Of a stretch of DNA of 64,000 nt, positions 32,245-41,756 are shown in pieces (position 1 is the first letter of the stretch; every line of letters starts with the position of its first letter). Both the position numbers and the translations under genes were made by a program. Source of the stretch: an uncultured Clostridia bacterium (GTDB lineage Bacteria; Bacillota; Clostridia; Lachnospirales; Anaerotignaceae); assembly GCA_937901125.1 (NCBI GenBank), contig CALCGT010000067.1, forward strand, positions 1 through 64,000, given 5' to 3'. The notes beneath the pieces are model-generated. The model saw only the letters and a program-made list of their open reading frames with translations, searched no databases and had not been told where the DNA came from.

Positions 32245-33430
32245 ATTCCACGAAAAATTGCTGGGGCATAGGCTGGCTGGCAAAAAGCAACGGTGTCAGG
32301 CTATAGGCATAGCTGCCGGCATGGTTGAAAGTCACTAGATCACCGATATTCCCTTTTTTGACGGTAACATCCTTTGCCATGATATCTGCACCGGAGCAAA
32401 GATGCCCGGCGATATTTACGACTTCTGTCTCGCTGCTTTCGGAAAGAACATTGATATCGTAGCTATCGTTTTCTGTAACAAAAGGCTCATAGGAGGCACC
32501 GATGTGGTCGGGATGAAAGGGCAGCAGCATTTGCTGCAGGACGGGATTGCAAAAGCCATTGGCACCATTTTTGACGATATAGAAAGTTTTTCCGTGAGAA
32601 CGCTTGATATCGATGATCTCGGTTACATATGTACCGCAGTCACAGGCAAGGAACCGCCCGCTTTCCAACAGAAGCTTTGCGGAAAGGTCATCTTTGTGTT
32701 TGTTAATGGAGCAGGAAACCGTTTTTCGCAGTTTTCTACAATTCAAAGGGGATTGCTTTCCTATATCATAGACCATGCCAACACCGCCGCCGAAATTTAT
32801 GTAGTCAAGTTTCGTATGAAGATATTTCTGTAATGTCACTGCCAAATCCATGACATTATCATAATAGTTCCCCAGCTGTTCTGTATCCAGAACCTGAGAA
32901 CGGCTATGGACATGAAGTCCGTTGATGGTCAGGTGAGGATATTTTTCTGCAAAATTCATTTTCCAAACAGGGCTTTCATCAATACCGAATTTGGAAGGCA
33001 TCTGGGGTGTGCCGTCCATGGTGAAATCGGGGTGGATTCGTAAGCCTGCTGTCAGTTTCAAACCGTGTTCCGCGGCTGCTTCCTCTAGAATAGAAAGGAC
33101 ATAGAAGCTGTCGGCGATGATGTGACATTTGCCCATGACCTGAGAGATATCTTCTCTGGTGGGGGCTGGGCAGGAATAATAGATATTTACCGCAGGTATG
33201 CCTGCCTTTAAAGCCAAAGCCACTTCTTTTGCGGACGCGGCGTCAGCACCGATGCCCAAGGATGCTATCTTTTTCAGTACAGGCAGAAAGGGATTGGCTT
33301 TGACAGAAAAGAGAAAACGGAATCCGGGAAAGGTTTCATGCAGGATAGATGCCTGTTTTGAAATGACTTTTCCGTCATAGATATAGAAAGGAGCAGGATA
33401 TTCCGCTCTGATTTTTTCGATAAAATGCAT
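32243..33430 (-). CDS. Fold-type III PLP-dependent decarboxylase (LysA/ODC-like)
   Basis: The 395-residue protein belongs to the alanine-racemase-fold PLP decarboxylases that include diaminopimelate, carboxynorspermidine and ornithine decarboxylases. PLP Lys44 lies in FLFSVKANPFLP; INFGGGVGMVY is the phosphate-binding Gly loop and LESGRFLACDCG the substrate/dimer segment. Several motifs differ from LysA: HVHSRSQ in place of HVGSQ, and HLCSGADIMAKD in place of the usual CESGD. So lysine synthesis should not be assumed. AAGGAGAG precedes the ATG at 33430. It is transcribed alone, divergently from rimP. Confidence 0.8.
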   Translation of the reverse strand: MHFIEKIRAEYPAPFYIYDGKVISKQASILHETFPGFRFLFSVKANPFLPVLKKIASLGIGADAASAKEVALALKAGIPAVNIYYSCPAPTREDISQVMGKCHIIADSFYVLSILEEAAAEHGLKLTAGLRIHPDFTMDGTPQMPSKFGIDESPVWKMNFAEKYPHLTINGLHVHSRSQVLDTEQLGNYYDNVMDLAVTLQKYLHTKLDYINFGGGVGMVYDIGKQSPLNCRKLRKTVSCSINKHKDDLSAKLLLESGRFLACDCGTYVTEIIDIKRSHGKTFYIVKNGANGFCNPVLQQMLLPFHPDHIGASYEPFVTENDSYDINVLSESSETEVVNIAGHLCSGADIMAKDVTVKKGNIGDLVTFNHAGSYAYSLTPLLFASQPMPQQFFVE

Positions 33431-33475
33431 ACTCTCTCTCCTTTTGTGGTATAAATAGACAAACGTCTTTCGACC

Positions 33476-33504
33476 ATTATATTCCATAGGGGGAAACCTT
33501 ACAA
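33476..33504 (-). promoter_or_regulatory. Promoter of the lysA-like gene
   Basis: On the minus strand TTGTAA (33499-33504), 17 bases, TATAAT (33476-33481). It is divergent from, and 27 bases away from, the rimP promoter. Confidence 0.75.
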
Positions 33505-33530
33505 GGAGATGGGAATTTGTTGAAAAACCC

Positions 33531-33559
33531 TTGCAAATTCATGGGAAAAGTGGTATAGT
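33531..33559 (+). promoter_or_regulatory. Promoter of the rimP-nusA-infB supercluster
   Basis: TTGCAA (33531-33536), 17 bases, TATAGT (33554-33559). The predicted leader is about 90 bases and contains one hairpin. Confidence 0.8.
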
Positions 33560-33590
33560 ACTCTATAGTAAAGATATAAGTTGTCGGCGA

Positions 33591-33622
33591 AAAGAGTGGG
33601 TAAACAAACCCGCTCTTTGTTG
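33591..33622 (+). terminator. Leader hairpin before rimP, possible attenuator
   Basis: AAAGAGTGGGT (33591-33601) pairs with 33608-33618 (one G-T) around AAACAA and is followed by GTTGTTGT. A terminator-like hairpin between promoter and first gene would let NusA or other factors tune readthrough; the T tract is interrupted, so it may be weak. Confidence 0.5.
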
Positions 33623-33657
33623 TTGTATAGGAGATTTTTGGAAAAAGAGGTGTAAAA

Positions 33658-34125
33658 ATGGCGAAAGGAAGTAACACAGAAAGTAAAGTGCTGCCTCTTC
33701 TGGAACCCATCGTGGAAGCCAACGATCTGGAATTGGTAGATCTGGAATTTGTAAAGGAAGGCGTGAACTGGTACCTGCGTGTATATATCGACAAGGAAGG
33801 CGGCGTCAATATCGACGACTGCGAACAGGTAAGCCGTGCGCTGGAAGCTAAGCTGGATGAGGCTGACCCCATCGAGCAGGCATATATTTTGGAAGTAAGC
33901 TCTCCCGGTATCGACAGACCTTTGAAGAAAGAGACTGATTTTGTAAAATACCAGGGCGAGATCATTGATGTGAAGTTGTATAAGGCGCAGAATGGCAGCA
34001 AGCAGTATCAGGGCAAGCTGCTGGGACTGGAAAACGGCGTGCTTTCCATTGAGGAAGAAAACGGCAATGTAGTGACATTTGAACATAAAGATGCAGCCAG
34101 CGTGAGACTGGCAGTGATCTTCTAA
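33658..34125 (+). CDS. rimP: Ribosome maturation factor RimP
   Basis: The 155-residue protein helps assemble the 30S subunit. It shows LELVDLEFVKEGVNWYLRVY, IDDCEQVSRALEAKLDE and EVSSPGIDRPLKKETDF, all diagnostic. GAGGTG precedes the ATG. It is the first gene of the supercluster and lies 21 bases before nusA. Confidence 0.95.
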   Translation: MAKGSNTESKVLPLLEPIVEANDLELVDLEFVKEGVNWYLRVYIDKEGGVNIDDCEQVSRALEAKLDEADPIEQAYILEVSSPGIDRPLKKETDFVKYQGEIIDVKLYKAQNGSKQYQGKLLGLENGVLSIEEENGNVVTFEHKDAASVRLAVIF

Positions 34126-34146
34126 TCAAAGGGAGGAATCTGGAAA

Positions 34147-35316
34147 ATGGATAGTAAAGAATTTTTGGATGCATTGAACCTGGTTGCAAAGGAAAAAGGC
34201 ATTGACAAAGAAGTGATTTTTGAAGCCATCGAAGCATCTTTGGTTTCTGCGTGCAAGAAAAACTTCGGCACAAGCCAGAATATCAAGGTAATCATCGACA
34301 GAGAAACAGGCAACGTTGCTTGCTTTGCACAGAAAACTGTTGCGGATCCTGTAGAAGATCCTCAGCTGGAAATCTCTATTGAAATGGCTCGCGTGCTGAA
34401 CCCCAACTATGTAGTTGGCGACGTAGTAGACCTGGAAGTAACACCTAAGGATTTTGGCAGAATTTCCGCACAGACAGCAAAACAGGTCGTTGTACAGAAA
34501 TTCCGTGAAGCAGAAAGAGAGATCCTGTTCAACCAGTACATCACAAAAGAACGGGAAGTGGTAACAGCCATCGTCCAGAGAAAAGAACGCAGAAACGTGA
34601 TCGTACAGATGGGCAAGATCGATGCCGTTCTCGCTGCCAATGAACAGATCCCCGGTGAACAGTACAACTTTATGGATCGTGTGAAGGTATACGTTCTGGA
34701 AGTAAAACAGACAACAAAAGGTCCTCAGATCTTTGTTTCCAGAACACATCCCGAACTGGTAAAACGTCTCTTTGAACAGGAAGTGCCTGAAGTACACGAT
34801 GGCACAGTAGAGATCAAGAGCATTGCCAGAGAAGCAGGCAGCAGAACAAAGATTGCTGTTTACTCCAAAAATGAAAATGTTGACGCGCTGGGTGCCTGCG
34901 TAGGTCAGAATGGTTACAGAGTCAACGTCATCGTAAATGAACTGGGCGGCGAAAAGATTGACGTGATCAACTGGAGCGAAGATCCTAAGGAATTCATCGC
35001 AGCAGCCCTGAGCCCTTCCAAGGTTCTGGAAGTTGCCCTGAACGAAGCGGAACAGAGCGCAAAGATTGTTGTGCCTGACCATCAGCTGTCCCTGGCGATC
35101 GGGAAAGAAGGCCAGAACGCAAGATTGTCCGCAAAGCTGACAGGCTGGAGAATCGACATCAAGAGCGAAACACAGGCAAGAGAAACAAACTTCCTGGCTG
35201 AGGAACCTGCTGAAGAAGTTGCAGCGGAAGAAGCTGTTGTGGAAGAAGCGGCAGAAGAAATGGACGCTCTGGAAGCAATCGATGCAATCGAAGCTGCCCC
35301 TGAAACAGAAGCATAA
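34147..35316 (+). CDS. nusA: Transcription termination/antitermination protein NusA
   Basis: The 389-residue elongation factor binds RNA polymerase and modulates pausing, termination and antitermination. It has the N-terminal polymerase-binding domain, an S1 domain (around REVVTAIVQRKERRNVIVQM) and two KH domains (SRTKIAVYSKNENVDALGAC, then VPDHQLSLAIGKEGQNARLS). The tail after about residue 345 is highly acidic (EEPAEEVAAEEAVVEEAAEE), as in several Clostridia. GGGAGGA precedes the ATG. Confidence 0.95.
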   Translation: MDSKEFLDALNLVAKEKGIDKEVIFEAIEASLVSACKKNFGTSQNIKVIIDRETGNVACFAQKTVADPVEDPQLEISIEMARVLNPNYVVGDVVDLEVTPKDFGRISAQTAKQVVVQKFREAEREILFNQYITKEREVVTAIVQRKERRNVIVQMGKIDAVLAANEQIPGEQYNFMDRVKVYVLEVKQTTKGPQIFVSRTHPELVKRLFEQEVPEVHDGTVEIKSIAREAGSRTKIAVYSKNENVDALGACVGQNGYRVNVIVNELGGEKIDVINWSEDPKEFIAAALSPSKVLEVALNEAEQSAKIVVPDHQLSLAIGKEGQNARLSAKLTGWRIDIKSETQARETNFLAEEPAEEVAAEEAVVEEAAEEMDALEAIDAIEAAPETEA

Positions 35317-35331
35317 AAGGGAGGCGAGCGT

Positions 35332-35607
35332 ATGAAGCAGAGGAAAGTACCTCTCAGAAAATGTACCGGTTGCCAGGAAATGAAAAATAAAAAAGAACTT
35401 ATCCGTATCGTGAGAAATGAAGAGGGCGAGTTTTCTTTGGACTGCACTGGCAAAAAGCCCGGGCGTGGCGCATATATTTGTCCCAATGGGGAATGTCTGG
35501 CGAAAGCCCAGAAATCCAAAGGACTGGAACGCTCCTTCAAGGCACCTGTGCCCAAGGAAGTGTATGAACAGCTGCTGAAGGAACTGGAGGAAGAAACGAA
35601 TGCATAA
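35332..35607 (+). CDS. ylxR: YlxR (RnpM) RNA-binding protein
   Basis: The 91-residue basic protein has the YlxR signature: VPLRKCTGCQEMKNKKELIR and the RNA-binding GRGAYICPNGECLAKA. In Bacillus subtilis it binds the RNase P RNA and has been renamed RnpM. It overlaps ylxQ by eight bases, as is usual between nusA and infB. Confidence 0.92.
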   Translation: MKQRKVPLRKCTGCQEMKNKKELIRIVRNEEGEFSLDCTGKKPGRGAYICPNGECLAKAQKSKGLERSFKAPVPKEVYEQLLKELEEETNA

Positions 35608-35932
35608 ATTCCTTTCCCTTCTGGGGCTTTGCAAGCGGGCAGGCAAGCTGGCCGCAGGCGAAGTGGCAGCAGAACAGGCGGTACGCAAGAAGCAGGCGTA
35701 TCTGCTGATCTTATCGGAGGATGCTTCTAAAAATACAAAAAAGAAATTTACAAATTCCGCAGCGTATTATGAATTGCCTTTGGTAGAGGCAGGGACGAAA
35801 CAGGAATTGGGCAGAGCCATCGGTGCTGATATGCGCTCCATCATCGCCATTACTGAAGAGGGCTTTGCAAAGAAATTGAGACAGCTGGCGGAAGAGAACA
35901 TAGAGAATAGAACGAAGGTCGATGAAGATTGA
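35600..35932 (+). CDS. ylxQ: L7Ae-family ribosomal/RNA-binding protein YlxQ
   Basis: The 110-residue protein is an L7Ae/L30e-fold kink-turn-binding candidate: LLGLCKRAGKLAAGEVAAEQA, AYLLILSEDASKNTKKKF and IAITEEGFAKKL. Its exact RNA partner in Clostridia is not known. GGAGGAAG lies inside ylxR just before the ATG, indicating coupled translation. Confidence 0.9.
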   Translation: MHKFLSLLGLCKRAGKLAAGEVAAEQAVRKKQAYLLILSEDASKNTKKKFTNSAAYYELPLVEAGTKQELGRAIGADMRSIIAITEEGFAKKLRQLAEENIENRTKVDED

Positions 35933-35959
35933 TCTTCGAGAAAGACGAGGTGTTGTGGA

Positions 35960-38377
35960 ATGTCCAAAATTCGAATTTATGAACTGGCAAAGCAGCTGGG
36001 CGTTGCCAATAAAGATCTGATGGAAAAAATCAACAGCGTTGGTATCGAAGCAAAAAGCCACATGGCAATGCTGACAGAAGAAGAAGCTGCAAAGGTGACA
36101 GCACTGTATCAGCCCCAAAAAGAAGAACCCAAAAAAGAAGCGCATAAGAAGGAAGCCCCCAAACAGGAAGCACCCAAAAAAGATGCTCCCAAGCAGAATG
36201 GCCCCAAGCAGGAAGCACCCAAAAAAGATGCTCTCAAGCAGAATGCTCCCAAACAGGAAGTGCCCAAAAAAGATGCTCCCAGGCAGAATACCCCCAAACA
36301 GGACGCCCTCAGAAAAGACAATAATCAGAAACAGGGCGGCAATAAACCTGCACAGAAGCAGGATAACAGAAATGATAACAGACAGGGAAAGCCCCAGCAG
36401 CAGAACGGCTCCAAACAGGGCGGCAATCAGCAGCAGGGCAAACCTCAGAATAAAGATAACAACAAGGGCAAAGATAAAAAGGGCAACAAAAACGGCAATA
36501 AAAACGGCCAGAAGGTAAGAGAAAACCCCATGGAACGCAGACGCCGTGAAATGGAAGAAGAAGCAGCACTGCTGGCAGAACTAGAAGCATTGGAAGCAGC
36601 AGAAAAAGCTGCAAACGCAGATCCTGAAATCAAATATATCCCTGAAAGCATCACAGTGAAGGATCTGGCAGAGGTTCTGGGCAAAAAAGGCTCCGACCTG
36701 GTAATGAACCTGATGAAAAAGGGCAAAATGCTGGCGATCAATGCTACACTGGATTTCGACACAGCTGCAACCATCGCAGAAGATTACAACGTGATTCTGG
36801 AACTGGAAGAAGAAAAAGATATCATGGAAGAAGCTTTCGGTACAGAGGAAGAAGAAGACGAGTCCAAACTGGAAGAGCGTCCTCCCGTAGTTGTTGTTAT
36901 GGGTCACGTTGACCATGGTAAAACATCTCTGTTGGATGCGATCCGTCACAGCAACGTAACAAAGGGCGAAGCCGGCGGTATCACACAGCATATCGGTGCT
37001 TACACCGTACAGATCGATGGCAAACCCATCACTTTCCTGGATACACCTGGTCATGAAGCTTTTACAGCAATGCGTATGCGTGGCGCACAGATCACAGATA
37101 TCGCCATCCTGGTAGTTGCTGCCGATGACGGTGTTATGCCTCAGACAGTGGAAGCCATCAACCATGCGAAAGCCGCAGGCGTTGAAATCATTGTTGCTAT
37201 CAACAAAATGGATAAACCTTCTGCAAACCCTGACAGAGTAAAACAGGAATTGACAGAATATGGTCTGCTGGCAGAAGACTGGGGCGGTACAACTGTATGC
37301 GTACCCGTTTCCGCTCATACAAAAGAAGGTATCGATAACCTGCTGGAAATGATCATCCTGACAGCAGAAATGAAAGAACTGAAAGCAAACCCCAACAAAA
37401 AAGCGAGAGGTGCCATCATCGAAGCACAGCTGGATAAAGGCCGTGGCCCCGTTGCAACAGTATTGGTTCAGAGCGGTACGCTGCGTGTCGGTGATCCTGT
37501 CGTTGCCGGTCCTGCTTATGGTAAGATCAGAGCCATGACAGATGATAAGGGCAGAAGAGTAAAAGTTGCTGGCCCTTCCACACCTGTAGAAATTCTGGGT
37601 CTGTCTGAAGTGCCTTCCGCCGGTGACAGCTTCTATGTAGCGGCAAACGATAAACAGGCAAGACAGCTGGCAGAAAGTGTTATCGCGAAAAACAGAGAAA
37701 CACTGATTGGTCAGACACCTCAGAAGGTATCCTTGGATGACCTGTTCAACCAGATCCAGAGCGGTAATATGAAGGAACTGGGCATCGTCGTAAAAGCAGA
37801 TGTACAGGGTTCTGTAGAAGCTGTTCGTCAGTCTCTGGAAAAATTGTCCAATGAAGAAGTACGCGTTCGCATCATCCACGGTGGTGTTGGTGCCATCACA
37901 GAAAGCGACGTTATGCTGGCTTCCGCATCCAATGCCATCATCATTGGCTTCAACGTTCGTCCCGAACCTGCTGCAAAGGCCTTCGCTGACGAAGAAAAGG
38001 TTGACGTTCGTCTGTACCGTGTCATCTACAATGCTATCGAAGACATTCAGGCTGCTATGAAAGGTATGCTGGATCCTGTATACGAAGAAAAAGTTCTGGG
38101 GCATGCAGAAGTTCGCCAGACCTTCAAAGCTTCCGGCGTTGGTACCATCGCAGGCAGCTATGTAAAAGACGGTAAAATCGTGCGTAACTGTCAGGTTCGT
38201 ATCGTTCGTGACGGTATCGTTGTTTACGAAGGCGATCTGGAAAGCCTGAGACGTTTTAAGGACGACGTAAAAGAAGTTGCAGCAGGCTATGAATGTGGCC
38301 TGGTATTCAAAAAATACAATGATATCAAAGAAGGCGACTGGGTAGAAGCCTTCACGATGGTAGAAGTACCTCGCTAA
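35960..38377 (+). CDS. infB: Translation initiation factor IF-2
   Basis: The 805-residue GTPase brings initiator tRNA to the 30S subunit. After a conserved N-terminal helix ([15 protein letters not shown]) comes a long Lys/Pro/Gln-rich linker with four 15-residue tandem repeats, then a second IF2-N-type region ([20 protein letters not shown]) and the GTPase with [16 protein letters not shown] and NKMD, followed by domains II-IV. GAGGTGTTGTG precedes the ATG. Length and domains are normal except for the repeat-expanded linker. Confidence 0.96.
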   Translation: MSKIRIYELAKQLGVANKDLMEKINSVGIEAKSHMAMLTEEEAAKVTALYQPQKEEPKKEAHKKEAPKQEAPKKDAPKQNGPKQEAPKKDALKQNAPKQEVPKKDAPRQNTPKQDALRKDNNQKQGGNKPAQKQDNRNDNRQGKPQQQNGSKQGGNQQQGKPQNKDNNKGKDKKGNKNGNKNGQKVRENPMERRRREMEEEAALLAELEALEAAEKAANADPEIKYIPESITVKDLAEVLGKKGSDLVMNLMKKGKMLAINATLDFDTAATIAEDYNVILELEEEKDIMEEAFGTEEEEDESKLEERPPVVVVMGHVDHGKTSLLDAIRHSNVTKGEAGGITQHIGAYTVQIDGKPITFLDTPGHEAFTAMRMRGAQITDIAILVVAADDGVMPQTVEAINHAKAAGVEIIVAINKMDKPSANPDRVKQELTEYGLLAEDWGGTTVCVPVSAHTKEGIDNLLEMIILTAEMKELKANPNKKARGAIIEAQLDKGRGPVATVLVQSGTLRVGDPVVAGPAYGKIRAMTDDKGRRVKVAGPSTPVEILGLSEVPSAGDSFYVAANDKQARQLAESVIAKNRETLIGQTPQKVSLDDLFNQIQSGNMKELGIVVKADVQGSVEAVRQSLEKLSNEEVRVRIIHGGVGAITESDVMLASASNAIIIGFNVRPEPAAKAFADEEKVDVRLYRVIYNAIEDIQAAMKGMLDPVYEEKVLGHAEVRQTFKASGVGTIAGSYVKDGKIVRNCQVRIVRDGIVVYEGDLESLRRFKDDVKEVAAGYECGLVFKKYNDIKEGDWVEAFTMVEVPR
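36131..36310 (+). repeat. Four tandem 45-bp repeats in the IF-2 linker
   Basis: Units at 36131, 36176, 36221 and 36266 each encode 15 residues of the form [15 protein letters not shown]. The last three are closely similar in DNA sequence; the first is more diverged ([15 protein letters not shown]). The array keeps the reading frame, so unit loss or gain would not break the gene. Confidence 0.9.
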
Positions 38378-38402
38378 TCCAACCGAATCAAGGTGAAAAG
38401 AT

Positions 38403-38774
38403 ATGAAAACAAACAATAGACTTTCCCGCATCAATGATGAGATCATGAAGGAACTGTCTCAGATCATCCGAGCAGAACTGAAAGATCCCCGCATCGGTGC
38501 GATGACAAGCGTGATCCGCGTGGAAACAACGCAGGATTTGAAATACTGTAAAGTTTTTGTTTCCGTGCTGGGTGACGAAAAGGATAAAGAAAATGTAATG
38601 AAAGGGCTGAATAACGCGGGTGGATTTATCCGTCGCCTCATCGCCCAGAGAATCAATCTGCGCTATACGCCGGAGTTGAGATTCAAGCTGGATGAATCTG
38701 CGGAATATGCTATCCACATGGATCAGCTTTTCAGCCAGATTTCCAAAGAACGAGAAGAGAGAGATGCTGAATGA
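38403..38774 (+). CDS. rbfA: Ribosome-binding factor A
   Basis: The 123-residue KH-fold protein binds the 30S subunit during late 16S rRNA maturation and cold adaptation. RLSRINDEIMKELSQIIRAE, DPRIGAMTSVIRVETTQDL and LRYTPELRFKLDES are the family blocks. AAGGTG precedes the ATG. It overlaps nrnA by four bases. Confidence 0.95.
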   Translation: MKTNNRLSRINDEIMKELSQIIRAELKDPRIGAMTSVIRVETTQDLKYCKVFVSVLGDEKDKENVMKGLNNAGGFIRRLIAQRINLRYTPELRFKLDESAEYAIHMDQLFSQISKEREERDAE

Positions 38775-39733
38775 TGAAGGCAAATGACTCTTTTGAAAAG
38801 ATCATGGAATGTATCCTGTCAGCCAAAACCATTGCGCTGGCAGGGCACATCAACCCTGACGGGGATGCCATCGGTGCCTGTCTAGCACTGGGGGGTGCCT
38901 TGGAAAAGAATGGTAAAAAAGTACAGGTCGTACTGGAAAAATATGCCGATAAATACCATCTGATCCCCAACGGGCATTTGGTTTGTGAAGCGGAAAACGC
39001 AGAAGTGCCTGAGCTTTTTATTGCTTTAGACTGCGGCGATGCAGGTCGCCTTGGCGCTGCCGGGGAGATTTTCACAAAAGCAGCCAAGAAGATCAATATC
39101 GACCACCACGGCAGCAATTCCTGTTTCGGGGAGCTGAATTATGTGGATGCCGATGTGTCTTCCACCAGTGAGATCATCTTCTGCTTGCTGAAAGATCGCC
39201 TGCCCATGACAGCGGCAGAAGCGGCAGGGCTCTATGCAGGGTTGATCTATGATACAGGGGTTTTCCGTCATTCCTCCACTTCCCCTGAAACCATGAAGAT
39301 TGCCGGGGAATTGATGGGCTATGGGATTCCTTTTACAGAGATTTACAACAGATTTTTCGATAGCCGCAGTTTTTCCGAATTGAAGATCATGGGGAAAGCC
39401 TTGGATAATGCGGAGCTTCTCTTTGGCGGTGATGTGGTCTGTTCCACCATCACCACAGCAGAGATCGAAGCATTGGGCGGCAGCAATAAGGAACTGGATG
39501 CCATCATCAATTACCTGAAAGGTGTATTGGGGGCAAAGGTGGCTTGTTTCTTCTATGAAAAGACGGAAACAGACGTAAAGGGCAGTTTCCGCGGCAATGA
39601 CGGCTACGATGTCTGTACACTGGCGCAGAAATTTGGCGGCGGCGGTCATGTGAAGGCAGCAGGCTGCACCATTTCCGCACCCATTGCCGAAGCAAAAGCC
39701 ATGGTATTGGCGGAAGTGGAAAAGATGCTGTAA
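38771..39733 (+). CDS. nrnA: DHH/DHHA1 bifunctional oligoribonuclease and PAP phosphatase
   Basis: The 320-residue NrnA-type phosphoesterase degrades short RNA oligomers and dephosphorylates pAp. Motif I is GHINPDGDAIGAC, the ALDCGDAGRLG block follows, the DHH motif is NIDHHGSN, and the DHHA1 domain carries GGGGHVKAAGC. Two ATG codons occur in tandem at 38771 and 38774. It is coupled to rbfA by overlap. About 145 bases separate it from truB, with no clear terminator. Confidence 0.92.
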   Translation: MMKANDSFEKIMECILSAKTIALAGHINPDGDAIGACLALGGALEKNGKKVQVVLEKYADKYHLIPNGHLVCEAENAEVPELFIALDCGDAGRLGAAGEIFTKAAKKINIDHHGSNSCFGELNYVDADVSSTSEIIFCLLKDRLPMTAAEAAGLYAGLIYDTGVFRHSSTSPETMKIAGELMGYGIPFTEIYNRFFDSRSFSELKIMGKALDNAELLFGGDVVCSTITTAEIEALGGSNKELDAIINYLKGVLGAKVACFFYEKTETDVKGSFRGNDGYDVCTLAQKFGGGGHVKAAGCTISAPIAEAKAMVLAEVEKML

Positions 39734-39878
39734 GGAAATGAAAACAGCAATCTGCTTATGGAGAGGGAACAAGAGATAAAAAATACTTTTTCGCACTATC
39801 TGAACGAAGTGCTTCTGTCAGAAAAAGTTTTTTTGCTCGGAAGTGACCGACCATATATCAAAAAAGGAGGTACTGTTT

Positions 39879-40787
39879 TTGGACGGTATTTTTAATATAT
39901 ACAAGGAAAAGGGCTTTACCTCCCATGATGTGGTGGCAGTGGTGCGTCGCACCATCCACATGAAAAAGGTGGGGCATACGGGCACATTGGACCCGGATGC
40001 GGAAGGCGTTCTGCCTGTCTGTGTGGGCAAGGCCACAAAGCTTTCTGATGTTATCATGGATGGCAGAAAAAGCTATCGTGCCATGCTGCGGCTGGGCATC
40101 ACAACGACGACAGAGGATGCCTCCGGCCAGGTGCTGGAAACAAAGCCGGTAGACTTCAACGAAGAGAAAATTCGGGAAGTGGTGGCTGCTTTTATTGGCA
40201 AGCTGGAGCAGGTGCCTCCTATGTATTCTGCAGTAAAGGTCAACGGGAAAAAGCTCTATGAACTGGCCAGAGAAGGCAAGGAGATACAGCGAAAATCCCG
40301 CACTATCGAGGTGTATGATATCCGTATCCGTCAATTTCTTCCCCCCGACAGGGTGGAGATGGATGTGGATTGTTCCAAGGGGACTTACATCCGTACCCTG
40401 TGTGCCGATATCGGCAAAGCCTTGGGCTGTGGCGGCCATATGGCAGAGCTGCTGCGGACGGCAACCGGCCCGTTTTCTCTGGAAAATGGCATCCGCCTTT
40501 CTGAACTAAAAGAACTGGCGGAGCAGGAACGGGCAGAAGAAGCTCTGCTGACCATGGAAGAAGCACTGAAGGATTTTCCTGTCATCAAAGTAGCGAAAAG
40601 CTCCACAAAGCTGCTTTATAACGGCGGGAAGATCCGGAAGAAATTTTTTGAGCAAAAACCTACGTCCCTGCGGGTGGGCGAGATCGTTGCTGTATACGAT
40701 TTTGAAAACAACCTGGTGGGGCTTTATGAGATAAAACAAGAAGAAGACTTTTTTATCAAACCATTTAAAATGTTGATTAAGGAGTAA
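39879..40787 (+). CDS. truB: tRNA pseudouridine(55) synthase
   Basis: The 302-residue enzyme makes the conserved pseudouridine 55 in the T loop of tRNA. It opens DGIFNIYKEKGFTSHDVVAV and holds the catalytic Asp in GHTGTLDPDAEGVLPV; YKxS and YSAVKVNGKKLYELAR follow, and a C-terminal PUA-like domain ends it. I choose the TTG at 39879, which lies 8 bases after AAGGAGG and gives the family N-terminus; the ATG-type start at 39843 has no site. Confidence 0.93.
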   Translation: MDGIFNIYKEKGFTSHDVVAVVRRTIHMKKVGHTGTLDPDAEGVLPVCVGKATKLSDVIMDGRKSYRAMLRLGITTTTEDASGQVLETKPVDFNEEKIREVVAAFIGKLEQVPPMYSAVKVNGKKLYELAREGKEIQRKSRTIEVYDIRIRQFLPPDRVEMDVDCSKGTYIRTLCADIGKALGCGGHMAELLRTATGPFSLENGIRLSELKELAEQERAEEALLTMEEALKDFPVIKVAKSSTKLLYNGGKIRKKFFEQKPTSLRVGEIVAVYDFENNLVGLYEIKQEEDFFIKPFKMLIKE

Positions 40788-40790
40788 AAA

Positions 40791-41744
40791 ATGGAACATA
40801 TCACTGACACGCGAATCGAGCAGGACCGACCAACCGCCGTTACTCTGGGTAACTTTGACGGTCTGCATCTGGGTCATCGTTCGCTGATCAATCTGACAAA
40901 GCAGTTTGCGGAGGAACAGGGGCTGAAAAGCGTTGTTTTCACCTTCTCTCCCCATCCCATGCTTGTTTTTAAGAAAAAAGACGATTTTGCCCTGATCATG
41001 GATCCTTCCGAGAAGAAATTCCAGATGGAACAGATTGGGATTGATACTTATATTGAATACCCCTTTGATGCGCAATTTGCGGCAATGAGCCCGGAAGATT
41101 TCGCAGTCAAACTGATTTTTGAAAAACTGAAGTGTCAGGTACTGGTGGTAGGGGAAGACTATCACTTTGGCAAGGGCGCTGCAGGGAATTATGAAATGCT
41201 AAAGGAACTGGGGGCAGAAAGGGGCATTATGGTTGTTGGTGTGCCTAAGGTTCTCCATGGCGAGGAAAGAGTCAGCTCCTCCCGTATCCGCCATTGCCTG
41301 ATCGAAAAGGATTTGGAAGAGGCAAATGAGATGTTGACGGTGCCTTATTTTATTCTGGGTACTGTGAAAGAAGGCAAAAAGCTGGGCAGAACCATCGGTT
41401 TCCCTACGGTGAATATCGAAGCCCATCCCTTGAAGCTGTTCCCTCCCAATGGTGTTTATGCCACAAAAACACTGTATAAGGGCAAATATTATTATGGTGT
41501 GACAAACATTGGCAAAAACCCTACGGTGAACGGCACGATAAAGATCGTAGAAACCTATCTGCTGGATTTCAACGAAATGATCTACGGCGAGACCCTGCAG
41601 ACCTTCTTTTATAAATTCCTGCGCAGTGAACAGAAATTCCCCAGTGTGGAGGAACTGCAGAGACAGATTGCCATCAACGCGGAACAGGCAAGGGAATATT
41701 TTGCTTCCGAAGAATATGCCCACTGGAAAAGCGAACAGGAATAA
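40791..41744 (+). CDS. ribF: Bifunctional riboflavin kinase/FAD synthetase
   Basis: The 317-residue protein makes FMN and FAD. The N-terminal nucleotidyltransferase domain has VTLGNFDGLHLGHRSLI and VVGEDYHFGKG and SSSRIRHCLIEKDLEEA; the C-terminal flavokinase has LGRTIGFPTVNIEAH and GVTNIGKNPTVNG. AAGGAG precedes the ATG, four bases after the truB stop. It closes the supercluster, being followed only by a broken transporter gene. Confidence 0.95.
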   Translation: MEHITDTRIEQDRPTAVTLGNFDGLHLGHRSLINLTKQFAEEQGLKSVVFTFSPHPMLVFKKKDDFALIMDPSEKKFQMEQIGIDTYIEYPFDAQFAAMSPEDFAVKLIFEKLKCQVLVVGEDYHFGKGAAGNYEMLKELGAERGIMVVGVPKVLHGEERVSSSRIRHCLIEKDLEEANEMLTVPYFILGTVKEGKKLGRTIGFPTVNIEAHPLKLFPPNGVYATKTLYKGKYYYGVTNIGKNPTVNGTIKIVETYLLDFNEMIYGETLQTFFYKFLRSEQKFPSVEELQRQIAINAEQAREYFASEEYAHWKSEQE

Positions 41745-41756
41745 GAAGGAAACGAA

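Noticed and set aside
36581..38446. A minus-strand open frame of 621 codons opposite infB
   Set aside because: Same reason: an antisense shadow with unnatural composition opposite the IF-2 GTPase domains.
39758..39895. A 45-codon plus-strand frame overlapping the truB start
   Set aside because: No ribosome binding site precedes its ATG, and it overlaps the well-supported TTG start of truB in another frame.
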